A DNA stretch of 64,000 bases from the NCBI GenBank assembly GCA_022818135.1, contig JAFMSR010000010.1, forward strand, positions 32,787,299 through 32,851,298, given 5' to 3'. This DNA is from Saxidomus purpurata (taxonomy: Eukaryota > Mollusca > Bivalvia > Venerida > Veneridae). Below the pieces are notes generated by a model. That model had not been told where the DNA came from, did not search any database, and saw only the letters and a program-made list of their open reading frames with translations. Position numbers and translations under genes: made by a program. Positions 1-14,600 of this stretch are shown here, piece by piece; positions within the stretch are counted from its first letter, which is position 1, and each line of letters begins with the position of its first letter.

Positions 1-348
1 TTGCATATGAAATAACGAAAGAAAAACACTTTGAAATTTAGCTACCCATTTCTTTCACATTCATAACGTACCCCTTGGGACCATCTATTATAAAATATGT
101 TCCTTCTATTCAGGATTTTCGCCATATCAGAATTTGAAACACATCCGTCTCAAGAAAACGACATCAAGTGCCAAATTCCTAAGAGCCAAGTTCCAGGCCA
201 GATGAAAAGCTGGAGAGAGAAAACTCCATCATTCAACCTGGAAAATACTGGCAGGTTTAACGCTTTGGAAGCTCATCAAACAGTTGAGTGATGAAGGAAG
301 CAACAGTGGCGCAATAACTCTGGTAGAGAATGAAACCCTGCTGGTAGG

Positions 349-742
349 ATAACAGGCAGCAACAAGATGCGTTAACAGGCAGCAACAAGATGCGTTAACA
401 GGCAACATCAAGATGCGTTAACGGCGCAACAAGATGCGTTAACAGGCAGCAACAAGATGCGTTAACAGGCAGCATCAAGATGCGTTAACAGGCAACAACA
501 AGATGCGTTAACAGACAGCATCAAGATGCGTTAACAGGCAGCAACAAGATGCGTTAACAGGCAGCAACAAGATGTGTTAACAGGCAGCAACAAGATGCGT
601 GAACAGGCAGCAACAAGATGCGTTAACAGGCAGCATCAAGATGCGTTAACAGGCAGCATCAAGATGCGTTAACAGGCAGCAACAAGATGCGTTAACAGGC
701 AGCAACAAGATGCGTGAACAGGCAGCAACAAGATGCGTTAAC
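349..742. repeat. 23-bp minisatellite, about 17 copies
   Basis: Direct tandem repeat with consensus aggcagcaacaagatgcgtt plus aac (23 bp). Copies differ by a few substitutions (caac versus catc, gcgtt versus gcgtg or gtgtt), and one unit near 420 is shortened to aacggcgcaacaag. It starts abruptly after ggat and ends before aattatga. No gene is associated with it. Confidence 0.95.
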
Positions 743-1289
743 AATTATGATGATATTTCGTCGCACCATCTAAAATGGTGTATTTGACAAGAAAACCAAA
801 CTTCTCCTTAATAAAATTAATTAAAAATATTTGACGAGCATGACTGTGTGCTTATGCTGACTTAGAATAAATGATACCAGAAAATCCACTCTGGAAAGGT
901 ATATTTGCTCACGTCCTTTACACACTGTGTATGAAATTGTCGTGACGATGAAACATTCCCATTCAAGTATGATCATTATATTAATATCATCTCTTAATGA
1001 GGATAAATGTTAATTGACACACTGCTAAGTTATAAGGCTCATGCAATATGCATTTGATAAGAGCTATTTGCCCATACCAAATTTATATATATGTGTCAAA
1101 TAATTGTATAACAATACAACTTTTATCTTTTAACAAATTTTTAGCAAGCATTTTTAAGCAACTTTAACAAGTTCTCAAAAACAGAAACTTTATCTTTTTA
1201 TCATACACGGATGAAATTAACACAACTTCTTGAGTGGGGCTTTATCATGTCTGCATGGACGTCAGCTCACAAAGCCCATTAAGTCACCT
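743..1289. other. AT-rich intergenic, nothing recognised
   Basis: No open frame with coding character, no splice-flanked exon and no repeat shared with the rest of the window was seen here. Scattered short A/T runs only. Confidence 0.5.
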
Positions 1290-1453
1290 TTTACGACACA
1301 CGCAGGGCGTCACCCACGATGGTTGCACTGCTTCCTATTTAGAGCTGGGTGGACTGAGGCACGTGTGGCATCAATGCTTTTGCCAAAGAACACACCTCGT
1401 ACTCGGGAGGTTCCAGAGACGAACGCCCTAACCACTGAGCTATCGAGGCCCAT
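1290..1453 (-). mobile_element. tRNA-derived SINE copy (family of the copy at 58536)
   Basis: Read on the minus strand it opens with gggcctcgatagctcagtgg, a tRNA-like head with an A-box (tagctcagtgg). It continues into a body with gatgccacacgtgcctc and gtccaccca that aligns with the copy at 58536-58740. The B-box region is degraded (ctcccgagtacgag in place of ggttcgaatcc), so this is an old copy. It is not a working tRNA gene. Confidence 0.75.
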
Positions 1454-1459
1454 GAATTT

Positions 1460-3245
1460 TCCTTCAATTTCCTACTCTGCAATAGCACTTACCACCACGA
1501 TTTCATACAGGAATTAAGTACGTGTATTTCGTGCAAAACGTTTGGACACCATGCTTAACAAAAATGCAAAAACTTAACTTTGAGATTTAGAATTAGCAAG
1601 CATGATGTTTAAATGTTTAGACGGTCGGGGACACCTTTTCAATAGTTAATATATTGTTGCAACATATTAAAACGGTTGGGCCACAAGTTAATTCATCATT
1701 AGAAGTGATCCTTCCCTGTCAGACTTTTTGGCAAAATACGCACATTATGGCAAGTTTGTATTGTAACTATTAACACAAAAACAAAAGTGAATAAAACCAC
1801 AACATTTTAATAATAACAAAAATGATTTGGATTTGTATATTTCCTAACTTTTAAGATAAAGAATAACAAATATATGAAGAGCATTTAATGAGTTAAAGGA
1901 ATATAGTTTACTGTGGGTATAGTTGTATATTTGATAAATACTTCGCAAAGAGATAGAGGAACAAAATAGTGCACATGTATTTGTGCATAAAATTAATTTG
2001 AAAATGATTACATATTAGATAATACTGGAGAAACTGTTTGTGAGTGCAAGATATTGATTAAAATTATATGCCGAAATATGTACGTGACCGGTGTGAGTAT
2101 TCTTGGTTTTTCAATGTTGGTGTTTCTTCGAATGTGTTCTTGGTTTTTCGAATGTTGGTGTTTTGTTGGTGTTTCCTGGAGCAATAATATTAAAGATAGT
2201 ATATATTCGTCCCAGGTGTTTCGAATGTGTTCAGGGTAGGTATATGGAAATAAAGTATACAATAATTTTATTAAAATGGTTTAATTTATAGTTTTTATTT
2301 TTTGTTTTGCTGAAATCGAATGATTCATTTCTGTTCTAGAAACTTGAATTCGAACGCATGTTTTTCCTAAATAAGTTTGCATGTTGTAATAATTCTACTC
2401 ACCGCGGGTTACTTCCCCTTGGTCTCGGCAAATCAGGTATAAGTGAACTAAATAGGTGAGGTCCGGAAGTAGGAACTTGCGAACCTTACACTGTGTGGTC
2501 CGATACTCATATAATGTGTTTCCCATTGACTAACATTATAATTCTAGTCAAACGGTGACCCTGTATCATATTCTCCTATCGAGTGTTGACAAATGAATTA
2601 TTTTTTTCGATCAGATTAGGCTCTCGGACACCAGACAATGCTGTTTTTATATGGGCCTAACCAACCCAGATTTTTTAAATTTTGCATGAGAGACAACCAC
2701 CCCGCTGAGTCAGGTGAGATTTAGGGATCCAAGCCCCATGTACATGTATACACCTTTTTTTTAAATGGCTTTTGTAGTGTTATATTTTATGAAAACCAGT
2801 CCTAAAATATCCATTCACGTAAATGAGACATTTCATTTTATTTTTAAAGTATTAAACTATTATCTGTTACAGTCAAACATATATGATCACACATTTCAGT
2901 AATGCATGCACTATCAATAGATAAATACTAATAAATTAATCCAAAATAGAATAACCGCATACAAAATCATCTATTCATGATAAAAATTCATTCACAAATT
3001 ATAAAATATCACACGCCAGATTAAATGAAAAAAAAGCAATCGCAAAAACCATGTCAGACTCCACGCAAACAATGAAAACATAGTTACTGCAGTAAATTGA
3101 CATGATATAACATGATCAGTACTTCTTTCTGTCTACGTTTCAACAATTGTTTCTTCTCTTCTTCCACTACTAGAAGCTGTTGTTTTATCATTGTATCATC
3201 GCCGTCACTTTCTATTTGTCCTTGACTGCCATTATTGATTGTTTA
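1460..3245. other. AT-rich intergenic, no gene
   Basis: Gene-free by inspection. Contains a short internal duplication near 2098-2185 (cttggtttttc and atgttggtgttt twice each) that opens small chance reading frames on both strands. No other structure was seen. Confidence 0.5.
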
Positions 3246-3440
3246 TACTAATTAATTTTAGCTCGATTGTGAAGAACGTTTGCAGCTTATCGAGTCAGTC
3301 TTCCGCTTCCTGGAAAACCAAGTACTGGTGTCTTATGAGGATGTACGTCGTGATCCCAGGGGGCTCGAACCTGCTTCCTCCAGGATTAGCGACATACACG
3401 ACCGACATTCGCCCAACCAAGATATTTTATTCTTACCTAA
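3246..3440 (-). mobile_element. tRNA-related SINE-like repeat, copy 1
   Basis: Shares agctcgattgtgaag, ttgcagcttatc and gggctcgaacc with 32534-32650. On the minus strand the last motif reads ggttcgagccc, a tRNA B-box. The two copies therefore belong to a dispersed tRNA-derived family. The frames through it are not genes. Confidence 0.6.
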
Positions 3441-6400
3441 AGGAAAGATGGAAATGCTCGATGTTCTCGCACCCAGATCTGGGTTATCTGCCGGAATCTT
3501 TTGCTGGATGTCGAATGAAACATCCCCAATTCCATAATGTAACCGTTTATAGTCCTTTCTCTCAGTGCAACGTCTTTTACTTTCCGACATACAATTAATT
3601 AATAACAATGCTGCTGGCTAGTACTTAACAGCTTTTGCTGCATACAGTACACGGAAGTACAAAGAAATTCGAACAACACAGCTCTGTATCAGTTAACGGC
3701 ATGCGATGCATCACTTTTTTCCGTCCTGATGAGATTTCAATAAACTATCTTCACTTTTAACTGCATTTCCTTGGGTAAAAGTGATTCATGTACACCCCTT
3801 TCGAAAATGGAGAGAATTTTTTTTGGGTCGAAAATCGATTTTTTCCACAGGTCGGGACCCGTGGCATTTTTCGGTTTTGGGGTGAAACAACTTTTGTCTC
3901 GAATCGGGTCATGCGACACATCATTTTTTTCGTCTTGATGAGTAGGTTACGGAAATGTATAATACTTGGGGTCTACCTTCACATTTGACCCCTCGGTGAC
4001 CTATTTCTTACATTAGATGTGACCACCCTTGACCCCTATGGCCTAGGAAACGGCGATAAAACTAGTTTTCAATAAACTATCTTCACTTTTAACTGCATTT
4101 CCTTGGGTAAAAGTGATTCATGTACAACCCTTTCGAAAATGGAGAGAATTTTTTTGGGTCGAAAATCGATTTTTTCCACAGGTCGGGACCCGTGGCATTT
4201 TTCGGTTTTGGGGTGAAACAACTTTTGTCTCGAATCGGGTCATGCGACACATCATTTTTTTCGTCTTGATGAGTAGGTTACGGAAATGTATAATACTTGG
4301 GGTCTACCTTCACATTTGACCCCTCGGTGACCTATTTCTTACATTAGATGTGACCACCCTTGACCCCTATGGCCTAGGAAACGGCGATAAAACTAGTTTT
4401 CAATAAACTATCTTCACTTTTAACTGCATTTCCTTGGGTAAAAGTGATTCATGTACAACCCTTTCGAAAATGGAGAGAATTTTTTTGGGTCGAAAATCGA
4501 TTTTTTCCACAGGTCGGGACCCGTGGCATTTTTCGGTTTTGGGGTGAAACAACTTTTGTCTCGAATCGGGTCATGCGACACATCATTTTTTTTCGTCTTG
4601 ATGAGTAGGTTACGGAAATGTATAATACTTGGGGTCTACCTTCACATTTGACCCCTCGGTGACCTATTTCTTACATTAGATGTGACCACCCTTGACCCCT
4701 ATGGCCTAGGAAACGGCGATAAAACTAGTTTTCAATAAACTATCTTCACTTTTAACTGCATTTCCTTGGGTAAAAGTGATTCATGTACAACCCTTTCGAA
4801 AATGGAGAGAATTTTTTTTGGGTCGAAAATCGATTTTTTCCACAGGTCGGGACCCGTGGCATTTTTCGGTTTTGGGGTGAAACAACTTTTGTCTCGAATC
4901 GGGTCATGCGACACATCATTTTTTTCGTCTTGATGAGTAGGTTACGGAAATGTATAATACTTGGGGTCTACCTTCACATTTGACCCCTCGGTGACCTATT
5001 TCTTACATTAGATGTGACCACCCTTGACCCCTATGGCCTAGGAAACGGCGATAAAACTAGTTTTCAATAAACTATCTTCACTTTTAACTGCATTTCCTTG
5101 GGTAAAAGTGATTCATGTACAACCCTTTCGAAAATGGAGAGAATTTTTTTTGGGTCGAAAATCGATTTTTTCCACAGGTCGGGACCCGTGGCATTTTTCG
5201 GTTTTGGGGTGAAACAACTTTTGTCTCGAATCGGGTCATGCGACACATCATTTTTTTCGTCTTGATGAGTAGGTTACGGAAATGTATAATACTTGGGGTC
5301 TACCTTCACATTTGACCCCTCGGTGACCTATTTCTTACATTAGATGTGACCACCCTTGACCCCTATGGCCTAGGAAACGGCGATAAAACTAGTTTTCAAT
5401 AAACTATCTTCACTTTTAACTGCATTTCCTTGGGTAAAAGTGATTCATGTACAACCCTTTCGAAAATGGAGAGAATTTTTTTGGGTCGAAAATCGATTTT
5501 TTCCACAGGTCGGGACCCGTGGCATTTTTCGGTTTTGGGGTGAAACAACTTTTGTCTCGAATCGGGTCATGCGACACATCATTTTTTTCGTCTTGATGAG
5601 TAGGTTACGGAAATGTATAATACTTGGGGTCTACCTTCACATTTGACCCCTCGGTGACCTATTTCTTACATTAGATGTGACCACCCTTGACCCCTATGGC
5701 CTAGGAAACGGCGATAAAACTAGTTTTCAATAAACTATCTTCACTTTTAACTGCATTTCCTTGGGTAAAAGTGATTCATGTACAACCCTTTCGAAAATGG
5801 AGAGAATTTTTTTTGGGTCGAAAATCGATTTTTTCCACAGGTCGGGACCCGTGGCATTTTTCGGTTTTGGGGTGAAACAACTTTTGTCTCGAATCGGGTC
5901 ATGCGACACATCATTTTTTTCGTCTTGATGAGTAGGTTACGGAAATGTATAATACTTGGGGTCTACCTTCACATTTGACCCCTCGGTGACCTATTTCTTA
6001 CATTAGATGTGACCACCCTTGACCCCTATGGCCTAGGAAACGGCGATAAAACTAGTTTTCAATAAACTATCTTCACTTTTAACTGCATTTCCTTGGGTAA
6101 AAGTGATTCATGTACAACCCTTTCGAAAATGGAGAGAATTTTTTTTGGGTCGAAAATCGATTTTTTCCACAGGTCGGGACCCGTGGCATTTTTCGGTTTT
6201 GGGGTGAAACAACTTTTGTCTCGAATCGGGTCATGCGACACATCATTTTTTTCGTCTTGATGAGTAGGTTACGGAAATGTATAATACTTGGGGTCTACCT
6301 TCACATTTGACCCCTCGGTGACCTATTTCTTACATTAGATGTGACCACCCTTGACCCCTATGGCCTAGGAAACGGCGATAAAACTAGTTTTCAATAAACT

Positions 6401-7890
6401 ATCTTCACTTTTAACTGCATTTCCTTGGGTAAAAGTGATTCATGTACAACCCTTTCGAAAATGGAGAGAATTTTTTTTGGGTCGAAAATCGATTTTTTCC
6501 ACAGGTCGGGACCCGTGGCATTTTTCGGTTTTGGGGTGAAACAACTTTTGTCTCGAATCGGGTCATGCGACACATCATTTTTTTCGTCTTGATGAGTAGG
6601 TTACGGAAATGTATAATACTTGGGGTCTACCTTCACATTTGACCCCTCGGTGACCTATTTCTTACATTAGATGTGACCACCCTTGACCCCTATGGCCTAG
6701 GAAACGGCGATAAAACTAGTTTTCAATAAACTATCTTCACTTTTAACTGCATTTCCTTGGGTAAAAGTGATTCATGTACAACCCTTTCGAAAATGGAGAG
6801 AATTTTTTTGGGTCGAAAATCGATTTTTTCCACAGGTCGGGACCCGTGGCATTTTTCGGTTTTGGGGTGAAACAACTTTTGTCTCGAATCGGGTCATGCG
6901 ACACATCATTTTTTTTCGTCTTGATGAGTAGGTTACGGAAATGTATAATACTTGGGGTCTACCTTCACATTTGACCCCTCGGTGACCTATTTCTTACATT
7001 AGATGTGACCACCCTTGACCCCTATGGCCTAGGAAACGGCGATAAAACTAGTTTTCAATAAACTATCTTCACTTTTAACTGCATTTCCTTGGGTAAAAGT
7101 GATTCATGTACAACCCTTTCGAAAATGGAGAGAATTTTTTTTGGGTCGAAAATCGATTTTTTCCACAGGTCGGGACCCGTGGCATTTTTCGGTTTTGGGG
7201 TGAAACAACTTTTGTCTCGAATCGGGTCATGCGACACATCATTTTTTTCGTCTTGATGAGTAGGTTACGGAAATGTATAATACTTGGGGTCTACCTTCAC
7301 ATTTGACCCCTCGGTGACCTATTTCTTACATTAGATGTGACCACCCTTGACCCCTATGGCCTAGGAAACGGCGATAAAACTAGTTTTCAATAAACTATCT
7401 TCACTTTTAACTGCATTTCCTTGGGTAAAAGTGATTCATGTACAACCCTTTCGAAAATGGAGAGAATTTTTTTGGGTCGAAAATCGATTTTTTCCACAGG
7501 TCGGGACCCGTGGCATTTTTCGGTTTTGGGGTGAAACAACTTTTGTCTCGAATCGGGTCATGCGACACATCATTTTTTTCGTCTTGATGAGTAGGTTACG
7601 GAAATGTATAATACTTGGGGTCTACCTTCTACATTTGACCCCTCGGTGACCTATTTCTTACATTAGATGTGACCACCCTTGACCCCTATGCCTAGGAAAC
7701 GGCGATAAAACTAGTTTTCAATAAACTATCTTCACTTTTAACTGCATTTCCTTGGGTAAAAGTGATTCATGTACAACCCTTTCGAAAATGGAGAGAATTT
7801 TTTTTGGGTCGAAAATCGATTTTTTCCACAGGTCGGGACCCGTGGCATTTTTCGGTTTTGGGGTGAAACAACTTTTTGTCTCGAATCGGG

Positions 7891-7938
7891 CCCCCCCCCC
7901 CCCCCCCCCCCCCTTATTTTTTCCCCCCCCCCCCCCCC
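7891..7938. repeat. Poly-C / T low-complexity insertion inside a satellite monomer
   Basis: Between cgaatcggg and tcatgcg the sequence is C23, then ttatttttt, then C16. Flanking monomer bases are intact, so this is an added block. It is more likely a read or assembly artefact than biology. Confidence 0.85.
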
Positions 7939-9278
7939 TCATGCGACACATCATTTTTTTCGTCTTGATGAGTAGGTTACGGAAATGTATAATACTTGGG
8001 GTCTACCTTCACATTTGACCCCTCGGTGACCTATTTCTTACATTAGATGTGACCACCCTTGACCCCTATGGCCTAGGAAACGGCGATAAAACTAGTTTTC
8101 AATAAACTATCTTCACTTTTAACTGCATTTCCTTGGGTAAAAGTGATTCATGTACAACCCTTTCGAAAATGGAGAGAATTTTTTTGGGTCGAAAATCGAT
8201 TTTTTCCACAGGTCGGGACCCGTGGCATTTTTCGGTTTTGGGGTGAAACAACTTTTGTCTCGAATCGGGTCATGCGACACATCATTTTTTTCGTCTTGAT
8301 GAGTAGGTTACGGAAATGTATAATACTTGGGGTCTACCTTCACATTTGACCCCTCGGTGACCTATTTCTTACATTAGATGTGACCACCCTTGACCCCTAT
8401 GGCCTAGGAAACGGCGATAAAACTAGTTTTCAATAAACTATCTTCACTTTTAACTGCATTTCCTTGGGTAAAAGTGATTCATGTACAACCCTTTCGAAAA
8501 TGGAGAGAATTTTTTTTGGGTCGAAAATCGATTTTTTCCACAGGTCGGGACCCGTGGCATTTTTCGGTTTTGGGGTGAAACAACTTTTGTCTCGAATCGG
8601 GTCATGCGACACATCATTTTTTTCGTCTTGATGAGTAGGTTACGGAAATGTATAATACTTGGGGTCTACCTTCACATTTGACCCCTCGGTGACCTATTTC
8701 TTACATTAGATGTGACCACCCTTGACCCCTATGGCCTAGGAAACGGCGATAAAACTAGTTTTCAATAAACTATCTTCACTTTTAACTGCATTTCCTTGGG
8801 TAAAAGTGATTCATGTACAACCCTTTCGAAAATGGAGAGAATTTTTTTTGGGTCGAAAATCGATTTTTTCCACAGGTCGGGACCCGTGGCATTTTTCGGT
8901 TTTGGGGTGAAACAACTTTTGTCTCGAATCGGGTCATGCGACACATCATTTTTTTCGTCTTGATGAGTAGGTTACGGAAATGTATAATACTTGGGGTCTA
9001 CCTTCACATTTGACCCCTCGGTGACCTATTTCTTACATTAGATGTGACCACCCTTGACCCCTATGGCCTAGGAAACGGCGATAAAACTAGTTTTCAATAA
9101 ACTATCTTCACTTTTAACTGCATTTCCTTGGGTAAAAGTGATTCATGTACAACCCTTTCGAAAATGGAGAGAATTTTTTTTGGGTCGAAAATCGATTTTT
9201 TCCACAGGTCGGGACCCGTGGCATTTTTCGGTTTTGGGGTGAAACAACTTTTGTCTCGAATCGGGTCATGCGACACAT

Positions 9279-9280
<2 letters not shown>

Positions 9281-9332
<52 letters not shown>
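9281..9332. repeat. T52 expansion of the monomer T-run
   Basis: The monomer normally has seven or eight T between acacatca and cgtcttg. Here it has 52, with nothing else changed. Confidence 0.9.
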
Positions 9333-11427
9333 CGTCTTGATGAGTAGGTTACGGAAATGTATAATACTTGGGGTCTACCTTCACATTTGACCCCTCGGTG
9401 ACCTATTTCTTACATTAGATGTGACCACCCTTGACCCCTATGGCCTAGGAAACGGCGATAAAACTAGTTTTCAATAAACTATCTTCACTTTTAACTGCAT
9501 TTCCTTGGGTAAAAGTGATTCATGTACAACCCTTTCGAAAATGGAGAGAATTTTTTTTGGGTCGAAAATCGATTTTTTCCACAGGTCGGGACCCGTGGCA
9601 TTTTTTCGGTTTTGGGGTGAAACAACTTTTGTCTCGAATCGGGTCATGCGACACATCATTTTTTTCGTCTTGATGAGTAGGTTACGGAAATGTATAATAC
9701 TTGGGGTCTACCTTCACATTTGACCCCTCGGTGACCTATTTCTTACATTAGATGTGACCACCCTTGACCCCTATGGCCTAGGAAACGGCGATAAAACTAG
9801 TTTTCAATAAACTATCTTCACTTTTAACTGCATTTCCTTGGGTAAAAGTGATTCATGTACAACCCTTTCGAAAATGGAGAGAATTTTTTTTGGGTCGAAA
9901 ATCGATTTTTTCCACAGGTCGGGACCCGTGGCATTTTTCGGTTTTGGGGTGAAACAACTTTTGTCTCGAATCGGGTCATGCGACACATCATTTTTTTCGT
10001 CTTGATGAGTAGGTTACGGAAATGTATAATACTTGGGGTCTACCTTCACATTTGACCCCTCGGTGACCTATTTCTTACATTAGATGTGACCACCCTTGAC
10101 CCCTATGGCCTAGGAAACGGCGATAAAACTAGTTTTCAATAAACTATCTTCACTTTTAACTGCATTTCCTTGGGTAAAAGTGATTCATGTACAACCCTTT
10201 CGAAAATGGAGAGAATTTTTTTTGGGTCGAAAATCGATTTTTTCCACAGGTCGGGACCCGTGGCATTTTTCGGTTTTGGGGTGAAACAACTTTTGTCTCG
10301 AATCGGGTCATGCGACACATCATTTTTTTCGTCTTGATGAGTAGGTTACGGAAATGTATAATACTTGGGGTCTACCTTCACATTTGACCCCTCGGTGACC
10401 TATTTCTTACATTAGATGTGACCACCCTTGACCCCTATGGCCTAGGAAACGGCGATAAAACTAGTTTTCAATAAACTATCTTCACTTTTAACTGCATTTC
10501 CTTGGGTAAAAGTGATTCATGTACAACCCTTTCGAAAATGGAGAGAATTTTTTTGGGTCGAAAATCGATTTTTTCCACAGGTCGGGACCCGTGGCATTTT
10601 TCGGTTTTGGGGTGAAACAACTTTTGTCTCGAATCGGGTCATGCGACACATCATTTTTTTCGTCTTGATGAGTAGGTTACGGAAATGTATAATACTTGGG
10701 GTCTACCTTCACATTTGACCCCTCGGTGACCTATTTCTTACATTAGATGTGACCACCCTTGACCCCTATGGCCTAGGAAACGGCGATAAAACTAGTTTTC
10801 AATAAACTATCTTCACTTTTAACTGCATTTCCTTGGGTAAAAGTGATTCATGTACAACCCTTTCGAAAATGGAGAGAATTTTTTTTGGGTCGAAAATCGA
10901 TTTTTTCCACAGGTCGGGACCCGTGGCATTTTTCGGTTTTGGGGTGAAACAACTTTTGTCTCGAATCGGGTCATGCGACACATCATTTTTTTTCGTCTTG
11001 ATGAGTAGGTTACGGAAATGTATAATACTTGGGGTCTACCTTCACATTTGACCCCTCGGTGACCTATTTCTTACATTAGATGTGACCACCCTTGACCCCT
11101 ATGGCCTAGGAAACGGCGATAAAACTAGTTTTCAATAAACTATCTTCACTTTTAACTGCATTTCCTTGGGTAAAAGTGATTCATGTACAACCCTTTCGAA
11201 AATGGAGAGAATTTTTTTTGGGTCGAAAATCGATTTTTTCCACAGGTCGGGACCCGTGGCATTTTTCGGTTTTGGGGTGAAACAACTTTTGTCTCGAATC
11301 GGGTCATGCGACACATCATTTTTTTCGTCTTGATGAGTAGGTTACGGAAATGTATAATACTTGGGGTCTACCTTCACATTTGACCCCTCGGTGACCTATT
11401 TCTTACATTAGATGTGACCACCCTTGA

Positions 11428-11668
<241 letters not shown>

Positions 11669-14600
11669 AAACGGCGATAAAACTAGTTTTCAATAAACTA
11701 TCTTCACTTTTAACTGCATTTCCTTGGGTAAAAGTGATTCATGTACAACCCTTTCGAAAATGGAGAGAATTTTTTTTGGGTCGAAAATCGATTTTTTCCA
11801 CAGGTCGGGACCCGTGGCATTTTTCGGTTTTGGGGTGAAACAACTTTTGTCTCGAATCGGGTCATGCGACACATCATTTTTTTCGTCTTGATGAGTAGGT
11901 TACGGAAATGTATAATACTTGGGGTCTACCTTCACATTTGACCCCTCGGTGACCTATTTCTTACATTAGATGTGACCACCCTTGACCCCTATGGCCTAGG
12001 AAACGGCGATAAAACTAGTTTTCAATAAACTATCTTCACTTTTAACTGCATTTCCTTGGGTAAAAGTGATTCATGTACAACCCTTTCGAAAATGGAGAGA
12101 ATTTTTTTTGGGTCGAAAATCGATTTTTTCCACAGGTCGGGACCCGTGGCATTTTTCGGGTTTTGGGGTGAAACAACTTTTGTCTCGAATCGGGTCATGC
12201 GACACATCATTTTTTTCGTCTTGATGAGTAGGTTACGGAAATGTATAATACTTGGGGTCTACCTTCACATTTGACCCCTCGGTGACCTATTTCTTACATT
12301 AGATGTGACCACCCTTGACCCCTATGGCCTAGGAAACGGCGATAAAACTAGTTTTCAATAAACTATCTTCACTTTTAACTGCATTTCCTTGGGTAAAAGT
12401 GATTCATGTACAACCCTTTCGAAAATGGAGAGAATTTTTTTTGGGTCGAAAATCGATTTTTTCCACAGGTCGGGACCCGTGGCATTTTTCGGTTTTGGGG
12501 TGAAACAACTTTTGTCTCGAATCGGGTCATGCGACACATCATTTTTTTCGTCTTGATGAGTAGGTTACGGAAATGTATAATACTTGGGGTCTACCTTCAC
12601 ATTTGACCCCTCGGTGACCTATTTCTTACATTAGATGTGACCACCCTTGACCCCTATGGCCTAGGAAACGGCGATAAAACTAGTTTTCAATAAACTATCT
12701 TCACTTTTAACTGCATTTCCTTGGGTAAAAGTGATTCATGTACAACCCTTTCGAAAATGGAGAGAATTTTTTTTGGGTCGAAAATCGATTTTTTCCACAG
12801 GTCGGGACCCGTGGCATTTTTCGGTTTTGGGGTGAAACAACTTTTGTCTCGAATCGGGTCATGCGACACATCATTTTTTTCGTCTTGATGAGTAGGTTAC
12901 GGAAATGTATAATACTTGGGGTCTACCTTCACATTTGACCCCTCGGTGACCTATTTCTTACATTAGATGTGACCACCCTTGACCCCTATGGCCTAGGAAA
13001 CGGCGATAAAACTAGTTTTCAATAAACTATCTTCACTTTTAACTGCATTTCCTTGGGTAAAAGTGATTCATGTACAACCCTTTCGAAAATGGAGAGAATT
13101 TTTTTTGGGTCGAAAATCGATTTTTTCCACAGGTCGGGACCCGTGGCATTTTTCGGTTTTGGGGTGAAACAACTTTTGTCTCGAATCGGGTCATGCGACA
13201 CATCATTTTTTTCGTCTTGATGAGTAGGTTACGGAAATGTATAATACTTGGGGTCTACCTTCACATTTGACCCCTCGGTGACCTATTTCTTACATTAGAT
13301 GTGACACCACCCTTGACCCCTATGGCCTAGGAAACGGCGATAAAACTAGTTTTCAATAAACTATCTTCACTTTTAACTGCATTTCCTTGGGTAAAAGTGA
13401 TTCATGTACAACCCTTTCGAAAATGGAGAGAATTTTTTTGGGTCGAAAATCGATTTTTTCCACAGGTCGGGACCCGTGGCATTTTTCGGTTTTGGGGTGA
13501 AACAACTTTTGTCTCGAATCGGGTCATGCGACACATCATTTTTTTCGTCTTGATGAGTAGGTTACGGAAATGTATAATACTTGGGGTCTACCTTCACATT
13601 TGACCCCTCGGTGACCTATTTCTTACATTAGATGTGACCACCCTTGACCCCTATGGCCTAGGAAACGGCGATAAAACTAGTTTTCAATAAACTATCTTCA
13701 CTTTTAACTGCATTTCCTTGGGTAAAAGTGATTCATGTACAACCCCCTTTCGAAAATGGAGAAGGAATTTTTTTGGGTCGAAAATCGATTTTTTCCACAG
13801 GTCGGGACCCGTGGCATTTTTCGGTTTTGGGGTGAAACAACTTTTGTCTCGAATCGGGTCATGCGACACATCATTTTTTTCGTCTTGATGAGTAGGTTAC
13901 GGAAATGTATAATACTTGGGGTCTACCTTCACATTTGACCCCTCGGTGACCTATTTCTTACATTAGATGTGACCACCCTTGACCCCTATGGCCTAGGAAA
14001 CGGCGATAAAACTAGTTTTCAATAAACTATCTTCACTTTTAACTGCATTTCCTTGGGTAAAAGTGATTCATGTACAACCCTTTCGAAAATGGAGAGAATT
14101 TTTTTTGGGTCGAAAATCGATTTTTTCCACAGGTCGGGACCCGTGGCATTTTTCGGTTTTGGGGTGAAACAACTTTTGTCTCGAATCGGGTCATGCGACA
14201 CATCATTTTTTTTCGTCTTGATGAGTAGGTTACGGAAATGTATAATACTTGGGGTCTACCTTCACATTTGACCCCTCGGTGACCTATTTCTTACATTAGA
14301 TGTGACCACCCTTGACCCCTATGGCCTAGGAAACGGCGATAAAACTAGTTTTCAATAAACTATCTTCACTTTTAACTGCATTTCCTTGGGTAAAAGTGAT
14401 TCATGTACAACCCTTTCGAAAATGGAGAGAATTTTTTTTGGGTCGAAAATCGATTTTTTCCACAGGTCGGGACCCGTGGCATTTTTCGGTTTTGGGGTGA
14501 AACAACTTTTGTCTCGAATCGGGTCATGCGACACATCATTTTTTTCGTCTTGATGAGTAGGTTACGGAAATGTATAATACTTGGGGTCTACCTTCACATT

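Noticed and set aside
349..742. CRISPR-like array
   Set aside because: The 23-bp repeats are contiguous with no spacers, in a eukaryotic context.
3931..3975. Hammerhead-ribozyme-like core in the satellite monomer (cttgatgag ... ggaaa ... ggggtc)
   Set aside because: The essential CUGAUGA reads UUGAUGA in all internal monomers, an extra G precedes the GAAA, and no complementary stem I is found beside it. The diverged left-edge monomer has cctgatgag but lacks the rest. A covariance-model search would settle it.
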